Positions 25,827 to 33,584 of a stretch of 64,000 bases of DNA are shown here, one piece after another. A program made the position numbers and the translations under genes. Numbering within the stretch: the stretch's first letter is position 1; each line of letters opens with the position of its first letter. The stretch is from Bacteroides cutis. GTDB taxonomy: Bacteria; Bacteroidota; Bacteroidia; Bacteroidales; Bacteroidaceae. The notes beneath the pieces are model-generated. The model saw nothing but the letters and a program-made list of their open reading frames with translations. It did no database searches and was not told where the DNA came from. The DNA lies in the NCBI RefSeq assembly GCF_900241005.1, contig NZ_OEST01000007.1:62001-126000 (forward strand). Reading direction: 5' to 3'.

Positions 25827-26984
25827 ATGAAACTATTTGTTTTTTGTTTTATTACATGTGTTTTGTGTGGGTGTCGTTCCATGACATATGATGATGAATC
25901 TTGCGAAAACATAAAAGAAATATTGATAAATCCTGAAGAAGTTGAAGCTTTTTGGGATTTGTCCGTTAGATTGAATGATTCAGTGGATATTATATCTTTG
26001 GAAGTAACAGATGAGTGTCTGATTTCTGCTATAGGTAAATTCGAATATTATAAAGATTATATATTTATATCGGATAGGACGAACGCTAAAATTTTCATGT
26101 TTTCTTCGACGGGAAAATTTATAAAAAGTATCGGTAATTTTGGGAAAGGTCCCGGCAGATATTCTTCTTTAGGAGACTTCAGTTTTAAAGGTGATTCTAT
26201 TGTCGTTCAAGATGCCTTCAATGATAGTTATATTATATATGATTTCTTTAGTGATGCTTATCGGGAAGTTTCTTGTGATGTACATGGAGTGGAATTCGTT
26301 TTGTTTGATAATATTGCTTATGTCATTTCAAATTATTATCAATCGAAATATGGAAGTTATAATTTGTTTTGTTATGATTTTAATACAGGTAATCTGATTG
26401 AACCTGGAATTTCTTTTCAAGAAGAATGGACTAAATTGAGATCAGCGTATGGTTTAAAAAGATATTCTGATAAATATAATGATACTGGTTTATTGATATA
26501 TCCTTTAAATGATACAATTTATACGATAAATAAAGAAGGAGTATTTCCTTCATATCTCGTTCATTTTACGGAGAGAAGTCTGCCGGAAGAACTGAATATA
26601 AAGAACGAAGAACTTTATCGATATGTACACAAGAAGCGTTATTTGAAAGGTTTGGAGTTTGTACAACATACGGAAAATTATTTATTGGGATATTATATTG
26701 ATGGTAATTTTAGATATATATTATATGATAAACGTACATCTAAGGTTGTGGTAGGGAAACAAATGATATTTAATGCTTTAGGGGGAATTCCTGTTTATGA
26801 TTTTGCAACGGCGGATAATAATGTTTTTTTTGCATTATATTCATCTGATTTTCTATTGTCCTATTGGAATGTTGTTAAGGATAAATGTAAAAGTCATTAT
26901 AATAAAGAAAAGATGGATTTATTGGTTTCTACGATAAATGAAGATTCGAATCCGGTATTATTGAAATGGTATTTTAAAAATTAG
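25827..26984 (+). CDS. Six-bladed beta-propeller lipoprotein (BF3164-like)
   Basis: The product has 385 residues. The signal peptide ends in the lipobox VLCGC, with the acylated Cys at about 15. The rest consists of repeated beta-propeller blades, with segments such as YIFISDRTNAKIFMFSSTG, KFIKSIGNFGKGPGRYSSL and GDSIVVQD that are typical of the 6-bladed propeller lipoproteins encoded beside NVEALA peptides in Bacteroides. It is probably anchored in the outer membrane or its periplasmic leaflet. Propellers usually bind ligands or peptides, so a receptor or chaperone role for the neighbouring peptides is a reasonable guess. The stop is 5 bp before the next start. Confidence 0.8.
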   Translation: MKLFVFCFITCVLCGCRSMTYDDESCENIKEILINPEEVEAFWDLSVRLNDSVDIISLEVTDECLISAIGKFEYYKDYIFISDRTNAKIFMFSSTGKFIKSIGNFGKGPGRYSSLGDFSFKGDSIVVQDAFNDSYIIYDFFSDAYREVSCDVHGVEFVLFDNIAYVISNYYQSKYGSYNLFCYDFNTGNLIEPGISFQEEWTKLRSAYGLKRYSDKYNDTGLLIYPLNDTIYTINKEGVFPSYLVHFTERSLPEELNIKNEELYRYVHKKRYLKGLEFVQHTENYLLGYYIDGNFRYILYDKRTSKVVVGKQMIFNALGGIPVYDFATADNNVFFALYSSDFLLSYWNVVKDKCKSHYNKEKMDLLVSTINEDSNPVLLKWYFKN

Positions 26985-26989
26985 GGGAA

Positions 26990-27616
26990 ATGCAAAAGGG
27001 CAGAATTGTATTAGTTGGTTTATTGGTTATTGTATTAGTAGTGATTAGTGTTTATAATTATATTCGTTATGGTATAATTGTTGAAAATCAAGAGTTTATA
27101 TATGATTTAAAAAAGAAATCTGATTTGGAGATAGGTCAAATGGAAGCTTTAAAAGAATGTAGGGCATATGAGATATTTCTTAATGGGACTAGTATTAATG
27201 CAGATGCTTCAGTTTTGGATATATATGGGTGTAAAAAAAATATATCCAAGATTGTTACTGACAACATGTTAATTTTACGTTATTCGGAAATGAATTGTGA
27301 TGTTTGTGTGGATAGTTTAATCAGTAAATTGAATTTATATATGGATTCTGTTGGAATAGAAAATATTGCTTTATTTACTACTTCTCAGAACAAAGGATAT
27401 ATTAGACGATTTAAAAAAGTAAATAAAATAAAATTTGATATTTATGATATAGGATTGAAGTTAGATTCTGTATTGACCGATATTGGTGTACCTTATTTTT
27501 TTGTATTGTCGCGTAATAGGAGAGTTAATAATATGTTTGTTCCTCAAAGTGAATATATAGATTTGACGGATAAATATTTACATTCTATTTATATGAAATA
27601 TTGGATGAATTTATGA
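26990..27616 (+). CDS. Membrane-anchored thioredoxin-fold protein of the NVEALA island
   Basis: The 208-residue protein has one N-terminal membrane helix (about 5-25) and a periplasmic domain. The segment MLILRYSEMNCDVCVDSL puts a C-x-x-C pair (Cys103, Cys106) after a beta strand, and DIGVPYFFVLSRNRR supplies the cis-proline (Pro168) expected of a thioredoxin fold. The CDVC dipeptide differs from WCGPC of thioredoxin and CPHC of DsbA. It lies 5 bp after the propeller gene, so they are co-translated. In this setting an oxidoreductase acting on the cysteine-rich peptides is the simplest hypothesis. Confidence 0.72.
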   Translation: MQKGRIVLVGLLVIVLVVISVYNYIRYGIIVENQEFIYDLKKKSDLEIGQMEALKECRAYEIFLNGTSINADASVLDIYGCKKNISKIVTDNMLILRYSEMNCDVCVDSLISKLNLYMDSVGIENIALFTTSQNKGYIRRFKKVNKIKFDIYDIGLKLDSVLTDIGVPYFFVLSRNRRVNNMFVPQSEYIDLTDKYLHSIYMKYWMNL

Positions 27617-27708
27617 TAATTATAGCCGTTTCCCTTAAAGATGCAACGTATTGTTTATACAGACGTATATTCAATAGTGATACAGGAAAAACATGAAATA
27701 AATTGTTA

Positions 27709-27716
27709 TATCTTTG
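27709..27716 (+). promoter_or_regulatory. -7 box for the transglutaminase-like gene
   Basis: TATCTTTG fits TAnnTTTG, 20 bp before the ATG at 27737; -33 weak. It marks the end of the AT-rich island. Confidence 0.5.
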
Positions 27717-27736
27717 TATGATAAATAAACAGTCGT

Positions 27737-28936
27737 ATGAAGAAGCTGATAGATATGTGTAAAGGGTCTCATAAATGGCGTTTGCCGATAGTAATAGTTG
27801 TTTTAGCAATAGTGGTGCTCGGTTCTATTTGGCTGAATGTGGCTCCGTTTCGTTCCGGTTTTGAAATAGCGGATGAATTGGGAGGAAATATTTTCCCTTC
27901 CAGCATCTTGTCGGTAGCTACCACGGATGCGCAGGTCATAGTTCCGGTGGATTCGATGTATGTGGGAAATCCGAAATCGTGTGTTGCGGTCAGGATACGT
28001 TCAGGAAAGCCTTATAGTAAGGTGAGGGTAGAGGTTGCGGAAACTCCCTTCTTCTCCCGTTCTGTATCGGAGTTTGTATTGGAGAAACCCAGAACGGAGT
28101 ACATTATTTATCCTGATATTATCTGGAATTATGAGGCGTTGAAAAACAATAGCCAGGCAGAACCTATCAGTGTGGCTGTCGCAGTAGAAATGAATGGAAA
28201 AGAGCTTGGACAGCGTGTACGCACATTTTCTGTACGTAGTATCAATGAATGCTTGTTAGGATATGTGACGAACGGTACAAGATTTCATGATACCGGTATC
28301 TTTTTTGCCGCATACGTTAATGAAGAAAACCCGATGATAGACCAATTGCTGCGTGAGGCGTTGGATACTCGTATTGTAAACCGTTTTTTGGGTTATCAGG
28401 GTGGAGCCGAAGTAGTGGATAAGCAGGTGTATGCTTTATGGAATGTGTTGCAGAAACGTAAGTTCCGTTATAGTTCGGTGTCGAATACAAGTTTGTCCAG
28501 CAATGTGGTTTTTTCACAACGTGTCCGCACGTTTGATGATGCTTTGCAGTCTTCACAGATAAACTGTGTGGACGGTAGTGTTTTGTTCGCTTCGTTGCTT
28601 CGCGCCATCAACATCGAACCGATACTGGTGCGTACTCCCGGACACATGTTTGTGGGATATTATACCGACTCCAATCATAAAGACATGAATTTTCTTGAAA
28701 CAACCATGATAGGGGATGTTGATTTGGATGATTTCTTTCCGGATGAGCAATTGGACTCTACAATGATTGGAAAATCACAAAACCAAATGTCGCGTATCAC
28801 TTTCGATAAATCCAAGGAGTATGCCAATAATAAGTATATGCAGAATGAGGAGGGCATTCACTCTGGGAAACTGAATTATATGTTTCTGGAGATTTCAAAA
28901 GACGTCCGGAGAAAGATACAGCCGATAGGGAAATAG
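27737..28936 (+). CDS. Transglutaminase-like cysteine protein with N-terminal membrane anchor
   Basis: The product has 399 residues. A membrane helix (about 17-33) is followed by beta-rich domains and then a transglutaminase-like core. The core begins at SQINCVDGSVLFASLLRAI (catalytic Cys at about 279), continues with VRTPGHMFVGYY (His) and ends with FLETTMIG (acidic third residue), the order Cys-His-Asp/Glu of papain-like transglutaminase folds. It probably faces the periplasm. Such domains act as peptidases or cross-linkers, and no substrate can be named. Its base composition is back to that of the core genome. Confidence 0.75.
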   Translation: MKKLIDMCKGSHKWRLPIVIVVLAIVVLGSIWLNVAPFRSGFEIADELGGNIFPSSILSVATTDAQVIVPVDSMYVGNPKSCVAVRIRSGKPYSKVRVEVAETPFFSRSVSEFVLEKPRTEYIIYPDIIWNYEALKNNSQAEPISVAVAVEMNGKELGQRVRTFSVRSINECLLGYVTNGTRFHDTGIFFAAYVNEENPMIDQLLREALDTRIVNRFLGYQGGAEVVDKQVYALWNVLQKRKFRYSSVSNTSLSSNVVFSQRVRTFDDALQSSQINCVDGSVLFASLLRAINIEPILVRTPGHMFVGYYTDSNHKDMNFLETTMIGDVDLDDFFPDEQLDSTMIGKSQNQMSRITFDKSKEYANNKYMQNEEGIHSGKLNYMFLEISKDVRRKIQPIGK

Positions 28937-28957
28937 TATTGCTTTTTGTTTCGATTG

Positions 28958-28989
28958 TTTGCATATCAACGGTGGTAATGTTACTTTTG
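28958..28989 (+). promoter_or_regulatory. Promoter of the DUF3805 gene
   Basis: TTTG (28958-28961), 20 bp, TACTTTTG (28982-28989). It lies inside the longest possible frame, so the true start must be downstream: 29010 or 29037. Confidence 0.7.
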
Positions 28990-29009
28990 CAAGAAATAGT
29001 GAAGAAGGG

Positions 29010-29846
29010 ATGCTTCGCGAGTATTATCAATTAAGTATGGAACAAGGTAAGAAATTTATTTCTCCGGGGGCATGGTTCTCCATGACATATCCGGCTGATT
29101 GGAACGAATTTGAGGACGGAGAAGGCTCCTTCCTGTTTTATAACCCTAATGAATGGACCGGTAACTTCCGCATTTCGGCATATAAAGGCAATGCGACATA
29201 CGGTAGGGAGATGCTTCGGCAGGAATTGAAAGAAAACCCTTCGGCCACTCTTGTCAAAGTGGGTGGGTTGGATTGCGCATATAGTAAAGAAATGTTCGAA
29301 GAAGAGGGGGAATATTATACGTCTCATCTTTGGGTTACGGGTATCGATGATGTCGCTTTTGAGTGTTCGTTCACCGTCTCAAAAGGACAACCGGTAACTG
29401 AAGCGGAAAAAGTAATTGCTACTCTGGAGTTACGTAAGGAGAACCTGAAATATCCGGCTGAGATAATTCCCGTGCGTCTTTCTGAGATATATCAGATTAA
29501 TGAAGCTTACGAGTGGGTAAGTACCACGGTTAAAGAGCGATTGAAAAAAGATTTTCAGGGACAGGAGGAAGATATTGCCAACATGCAGCAAATCATTGAT
29601 AGCGGCAGTATCGGTGCTAAAAAAAAAGAAGCATGGTTGGCAATGGGCATCACCCTTTGTGTTATTGTGACTAATGAGGTAGACGGTATGGAGTGGCGTA
29701 CGTTGATTGATGGTAATCGCGAAGCACCTGTACTTTTGAATGTTGCTACCGGTGCTCTGATAGATCCTATGAAATTAGTGTGGAGTAAAGTAAAAGCCGG
29801 CAGGCCTTGTAACTTGGCGGAAACTTATCAAGCTCTCTTCTCCTAA
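29010..29846 (+). CDS. DUF3805/DUF3806 protein
   Basis: The start at 29010 (MLREYYQLSMEQGKKF) is chosen because a consensus promoter covers the upstream ATG at 28959; an ATG at 29037 is also possible. The 278-residue product has an N-terminal half like DUF3805 (PGAWFSMTYPADWNEFEDG, LFYNPNEWTGNFRISAYKG) and a C-terminal half like DUF3806 (EAWLAMGITLCVIVTNEVDG, then DGNREAPVLLNVATGA). It has no signal peptide and is predicted cytoplasmic. DUF3806-type domains occur beside secretion and immunity genes in other bacteria, but nothing of that kind is adjacent here. Function unknown. Confidence 0.7.
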   Translation: MLREYYQLSMEQGKKFISPGAWFSMTYPADWNEFEDGEGSFLFYNPNEWTGNFRISAYKGNATYGREMLRQELKENPSATLVKVGGLDCAYSKEMFEEEGEYYTSHLWVTGIDDVAFECSFTVSKGQPVTEAEKVIATLELRKENLKYPAEIIPVRLSEIYQINEAYEWVSTTVKERLKKDFQGQEEDIANMQQIIDSGSIGAKKKEAWLAMGITLCVIVTNEVDGMEWRTLIDGNREAPVLLNVATGALIDPMKLVWSKVKAGRPCNLAETYQALFS

Positions 29847-29887
29847 CCAATTAATTATCAATTACAAACTTTCAATAATCAATTAAT

Positions 29888-31768
29888 TTGGCAGCTGTAA
29901 ATTCTATTTTTCAGGTAGAAAACTTGACAAAGTCATTTGGTGACCTGGTTTTATTCGAAAATATATCTTTTGGTTTATCAGAAGGCCAGCGTGTCGGTCT
30001 GATAGCCAAGAACGGCAGTGGAAAAACTACTCTGCTTAATATTCTCTCCGATAAGGAAGGGTATGATGACGGTACTATCTCTTTCCGGCGTGATTTGCGG
30101 ATAGGTTATTTGGAGCAAGACCCGCAGTATCCTGAAGGGTTAACCGTGCTTGAGGCCTGTTTTCATCATGGTAATAGTACGGTTGAACTGATTAAGGAAT
30201 ACGAGCGCTGTATGGAAACCGAAGGACATCCCGGACTGGATGAGATATTGGTTCGTATGGATCATGAAAAAGCATGGGAGTATGAACAAAAAGCCAAGCA
30301 AATCCTTTCGCAATTAAAGATCCGTGATTTCAATCAGCAGGTAAAACAATTGTCAGGCGGACAGTTGAAGCGTGTGGCGCTTGCCAATACACTTATCACT
30401 GAACCCGATTTGTTGATATTGGATGAACCTACCAACCATCTTGACCTTGATATGACGGAATGGTTGGAAGAATACTTACGACGCAATAATCTCAGCCTTC
30501 TGATGGTGACGCATGACCGTTATTTTCTGGATCGTGTCTGTGCTGAAATTGTCGAAATAGACAACCGTCAGATTTATCAATACAAAGGCAATTACAGTTA
30601 TTATCTGGAAAAACGTCAAGAACGTATAGAGGCTAAAACTGTAGAAGTGGAGCGTGCCAACAATCTTTATCGTACCGAACTGGAATGGATGAGACGTATG
30701 CCTCAGGCTCGCGGTCATAAAGCTCGTTACCGGGAGGATGCTTTTTATGAACTGGAAAAAGTAGCCAAGCAACGCTTCAATAATGATAATGTGAAGTTGG
30801 ACGTCAAAGCCTCCTATATAGGTAGTAAGATTTTTGAAGCAGACCATTTGTATAAGTCGTTTGGCGACTTGAAGATATTGGAGGATTTTTCTTACATCTT
30901 TGCCCGCTACGAAAAGATGGGTATTGTGGGAAATAATGGGACGGGAAAATCTACTTTCATTAAAATATTGATGGGAGAGGAGAAGGCAGACTGCGGTACA
31001 CTGGATATAGGCGAGACAGTGCGTTTCGGTTATTATTCTCAAGAGGGGTTGCAGTTTGACGAACAGATGAAAGTGATTGATGTAGTACAGGATATTGCCG
31101 AAGTCATCGAACTGGGCAATGGTAAGAAATTGACCGCATCACAGTTTCTGCAACATTTCCTGTTTACGCCCGAGACGCAGCATAGCTATGTTTATAAGTT
31201 GAGTGGCGGTGAACGTCGTCGTCTATACCTCTGCACTGTACTGATGCGAAATCCTAATTTTCTTGTATTGGATGAGCCTACCAACGACCTTGATATTGTA
31301 ACGTTGAATGTGCTGGAAGAATATTTGCAAAACTTTAAGGGGTGCGTTATCGTAGTGAGTCACGACCGTTACTTCATGGATAAGGTGGTAGATCACTTAC
31401 TGGTATTCAACGGACAGGCTGATATCCGTGATTTTCCCGGAAATTATACTCAGTATCGTGACTGGAAAGACGCCAAGGCACATCAGGAAAAAGAAAAAGA
31501 GGCGGTCAAGCCTCAGGAAGACAAAACTGTTAAAGTCCGTTTGAATGAAAAGCGTCGCATGTCTTTTAAGGAGAAACGCGAGTTTGAACAGCTCGAACAG
31601 GAAATAGCTACGCTGGAAGAGGAAAAGAAATCCATCGAAGAAGCCTTATGTAGCGGTACTCTCTCAGTTGACGAACTTACGGAGAAGTCCAAACGCTTGC
31701 CCGAACTGACTGATTTGATTGATGAAAAGACATTGCGTTGGCTCGAACTGAGTGAAATAGAGGGATAA
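29888..31768 (+). CDS. ABC-F family ATPase (Uup/EttA type)
   Basis: The start codon is TTG at 29888. The 626-residue protein has two ABC domains and no membrane segments. The first has Walker A LIAKNGSGKTT, signature LSGGQLKRVALA and Walker B LLILDEPTNHLDL; the second has IVGNNGTGKST, LSGGERRRLYLC and FLVLDEPTNDLDI. They are joined by the ABC-F linker helices (RMPQARGHKARYRED), and a charged coiled-coil tail follows residue 530. ABC-F proteins act on ribosomes; Uup-type members with the C-terminal coil also influence branched DNA. An antibiotic-resistance ABC-F is less likely because the linker is short. Confidence 0.9.
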   Translation: MAAVNSIFQVENLTKSFGDLVLFENISFGLSEGQRVGLIAKNGSGKTTLLNILSDKEGYDDGTISFRRDLRIGYLEQDPQYPEGLTVLEACFHHGNSTVELIKEYERCMETEGHPGLDEILVRMDHEKAWEYEQKAKQILSQLKIRDFNQQVKQLSGGQLKRVALANTLITEPDLLILDEPTNHLDLDMTEWLEEYLRRNNLSLLMVTHDRYFLDRVCAEIVEIDNRQIYQYKGNYSYYLEKRQERIEAKTVEVERANNLYRTELEWMRRMPQARGHKARYREDAFYELEKVAKQRFNNDNVKLDVKASYIGSKIFEADHLYKSFGDLKILEDFSYIFARYEKMGIVGNNGTGKSTFIKILMGEEKADCGTLDIGETVRFGYYSQEGLQFDEQMKVIDVVQDIAEVIELGNGKKLTASQFLQHFLFTPETQHSYVYKLSGGERRRLYLCTVLMRNPNFLVLDEPTNDLDIVTLNVLEEYLQNFKGCVIVVSHDRYFMDKVVDHLLVFNGQADIRDFPGNYTQYRDWKDAKAHQEKEKEAVKPQEDKTVKVRLNEKRRMSFKEKREFEQLEQEIATLEEEKKSIEEALCSGTLSVDELTEKSKRLPELTDLIDEKTLRWLELSEIEG

Positions 31769-31785
31769 ACTTATAATTAGAAAAG

Positions 31786-32622
31786 ATGAATCTGACGAAT
31801 TATCATAGTCATAGTTTGTATTGTGACGGACGGGCTGGCATGGAAGACTTTGTGCGTTTTGCCTTGAGCCAGGGGTTTACCTCTTACGGTTTCTCTTCTC
31901 ATGCTCCGTTACCCTTTTCCACAGCATGGACCATGGAGTGGGATTGTATGGACGACTATTTGGCAGAGTTTCACCGTCTGAAGACCAAATATGCCGGGCA
32001 AATAGAATTGTATATCGGCTTGGAGATTGATTATCTGAATGAAGAAAGTAATCCTTCCATTGCCCGTTTTCGTGAATTGCCGCTGGATTATCGTATCGGT
32101 TCCGTACATTTGTTGTATAATGATAAAGAAGAAGTGGTGGATGTTGATGTTACGGCAGATACATTCTGTAAAATCGTAGATGAGCACTTTGGTGGAGATG
32201 TGGAGCGGGTTGTTCGTTTATACTATGCCCGATTGATGCGGATGTTGGAATTAGGGGGATTCGACATAGTAGGTCATGCCGATAAGATGCATTATAATGC
32301 AGCCTGTTATCATCCCGGTTTGCTGGATGAATCGTGGTATGATGTGCTTGTAAAAGAGTATTTTGCAGAAATAGCTCATTATGGTTATCAAGTTGAAGTC
32401 AATACCAAATCTTATCATGATTTAGGTACTTTCTATCCTAATGAACGTTATTTCTCATATTTACATGATTTGGGTATTCGTGTACAGGTGAATAGTGATT
32501 CGCATTATCCCGAGCGAATAAACAATGGACGTCCCGAAGCTTTACAGGCATTGGGGAAGGCTGGTTATGAAACAGTAATGGAACTATATGGAGATTCATG
32601 GAAAGAGATACCCATTAAATGA
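31786..32622 (+). CDS. PHP-domain histidinol-phosphatase-like phosphoesterase
   Basis: The product has 278 residues. The PHP metal-binding motifs are visible: YHSHSLYCDGRAGMEDF at the N-terminus, GFSSHAPLPF, the glutamate in GLEIDYL, SVHLLYN, IVGHADKMHYN and the final NSDSHYPE. This fits the HisK/HisJ class that dephosphorylates histidinol phosphate. No other histidine-biosynthesis gene is nearby, so another phosphate monoester is possible. The gene follows the ABC-F gene by 17 bp and probably shares its transcript. Confidence 0.82.
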   Translation: MNLTNYHSHSLYCDGRAGMEDFVRFALSQGFTSYGFSSHAPLPFSTAWTMEWDCMDDYLAEFHRLKTKYAGQIELYIGLEIDYLNEESNPSIARFRELPLDYRIGSVHLLYNDKEEVVDVDVTADTFCKIVDEHFGGDVERVVRLYYARLMRMLELGGFDIVGHADKMHYNAACYHPGLLDESWYDVLVKEYFAEIAHYGYQVEVNTKSYHDLGTFYPNERYFSYLHDLGIRVQVNSDSHYPERINNGRPEALQALGKAGYETVMELYGDSWKEIPIK

Positions 32623-32654
32623 AAATGAGAAGATAATATCCTTATCTGTATAAC

Positions 32655-32726
32655 GTTGACCAAACAGGCCATAATATTATGCTGGATGTAATTACCCAAT
32701 ATAATATTATGGCCTGTTTGGTCAAC
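32655..32726. repeat. 26-bp perfect inverted repeat between convergent genes
   Basis: Positions 32655-32680 (starting GTTGACCAAACAGGCC) are perfectly complementary to 32701-32726, with a 20-nt spacer. There is no long T-run on either side. It sits in the 120 bp between the convergent PHP and thioredoxin genes, so a transcription-stop function is possible, but a 26-bp flawless stem is longer than ordinary terminators here. Confidence 0.9.
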
Positions 32727-32742
32727 TGCCTGTTGATGGCAA

Positions 32743-33219
32743 TTATTGCTTCAACAGAAATTCGTCGATTGCTTTTTTATAAGTAGCCTTATCAGCTGCT
32801 CCACGGAACAGTTGAGGCTCACCTTTTATCGGAATAAACACAAAAAGAGGAATACTGGTAGCATTGAACAATGCTGCCAATTCTTTTTCCTTATCAACAT
32901 TGACTTTATAAATAACGATTTTGCCCGCATATTCTTTAGCCAATTCTTTCATGATAGGAGCAGTCATACGGCAAGGCCCGCACCAGTCGGCGTACAAATC
33001 AATGATAGCCGGTTTATCGCCTTTGTATTTCCACTCTTTGGATTTTTCGTAATCGAATACATCCTTGATAAACATATCCTTATTCATTACGATTACGTCT
33101 CCACTCTGAGCTTCTTTCTTTTCTGTCTGATTTTGTTTGGCTCCATCCGTACAAGCATAGGTCAATACACTTGTAAAGATGAGAGCGGCTATAGCTATAA
33201 ATTTCTTCATCACGTTCAA
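32743..33219 (-). CDS. trxP: Periplasmic thioredoxin TrxP-like (lipoprotein signal)
   Basis: The product has 158 residues. The signal sequence ends LTYACTDG, a lipobox-like site with Cys at about 23. The thioredoxin fold has the classic active site DLYADWCGPCRM (about 74-85) and the cis-proline in TSIPLFVF. It resembles the structurally known B. fragilis TrxP, which works outside the cytoplasm. Its stop side faces the long inverted repeat at 32655. The start abuts the stop of the next thioredoxin gene with no spacing, so the two are co-transcribed. Confidence 0.85.
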   Translation of the reverse strand: MNVMKKFIAIAALIFTSVLTYACTDGAKQNQTEKKEAQSGDVIVMNKDMFIKDVFDYEKSKEWKYKGDKPAIIDLYADWCGPCRMTAPIMKELAKEYAGKIVIYKVNVDKEKELAALFNATSIPLFVFIPIKGEPQLFRGAADKATYKKAIDEFLLKQ

Positions 33220-33516
33220 TTATGAATTTTGTTCAATAACAGCTTTCAGCTCTTTGCCGCTGATTACACCCGAATGACGCCATACGGCTTCACCTTTCTT
33301 GAATACGATAAACGTAGGTACGGCTTGTATGCGGTATTGAGCTGCCAGTTCTTCATGTTTATCGACATCGATCTTGGTAATACGGGCGGCATCACCGATT
33401 TCTTCCTTCAACTCTTCCAATACGGGATGCATGGCTTTACAAGGTCCACACCATGTAGCAAAGAAATCCACCAAAACGGGCTTTTCTGACTGTATTAATT
33501 CTTCAAATTTTTCCAT
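33220..33516 (-). CDS. Thioredoxin
   Basis: The 98-residue cytosolic thioredoxin has no signal peptide. Its active site is FFATWCGPCKAMHP and its cis-proline is in IQAVPTFIVFKKGE. It reduces protein disulfides with electrons from thioredoxin reductase. It is the first gene of the pair with the exported TrxP-like protein, an arrangement that puts cytosolic and periplasmic disulfide reduction under one promoter. Confidence 0.92.
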   Translation of the reverse strand: MEKFEELIQSEKPVLVDFFATWCGPCKAMHPVLEELKEEIGDAARITKIDVDKHEELAAQYRIQAVPTFIVFKKGEAVWRHSGVISGKELKAVIEQNS

Positions 33517-33584
33517 ATTATTTTCCTTTCTTTTTTATGTGCATAATACATAACAAAAAGTAACCCGTTATTGTTCGGACTTTT

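Noticed and set aside
28959..29009. Longer N-terminus of the DUF3805 protein
   Set aside because: A consensus TTTG-N20-TACTTTTG promoter covers this stretch, so it should not be transcribed as part of the mRNA.
32655..32726. Invertible promoter (shufflon-type) flanked by inverted repeats
   Set aside because: The spacer is only 20 bp, too short to hold a promoter, and no recombinase gene or TAnnTTTG box lies inside it.
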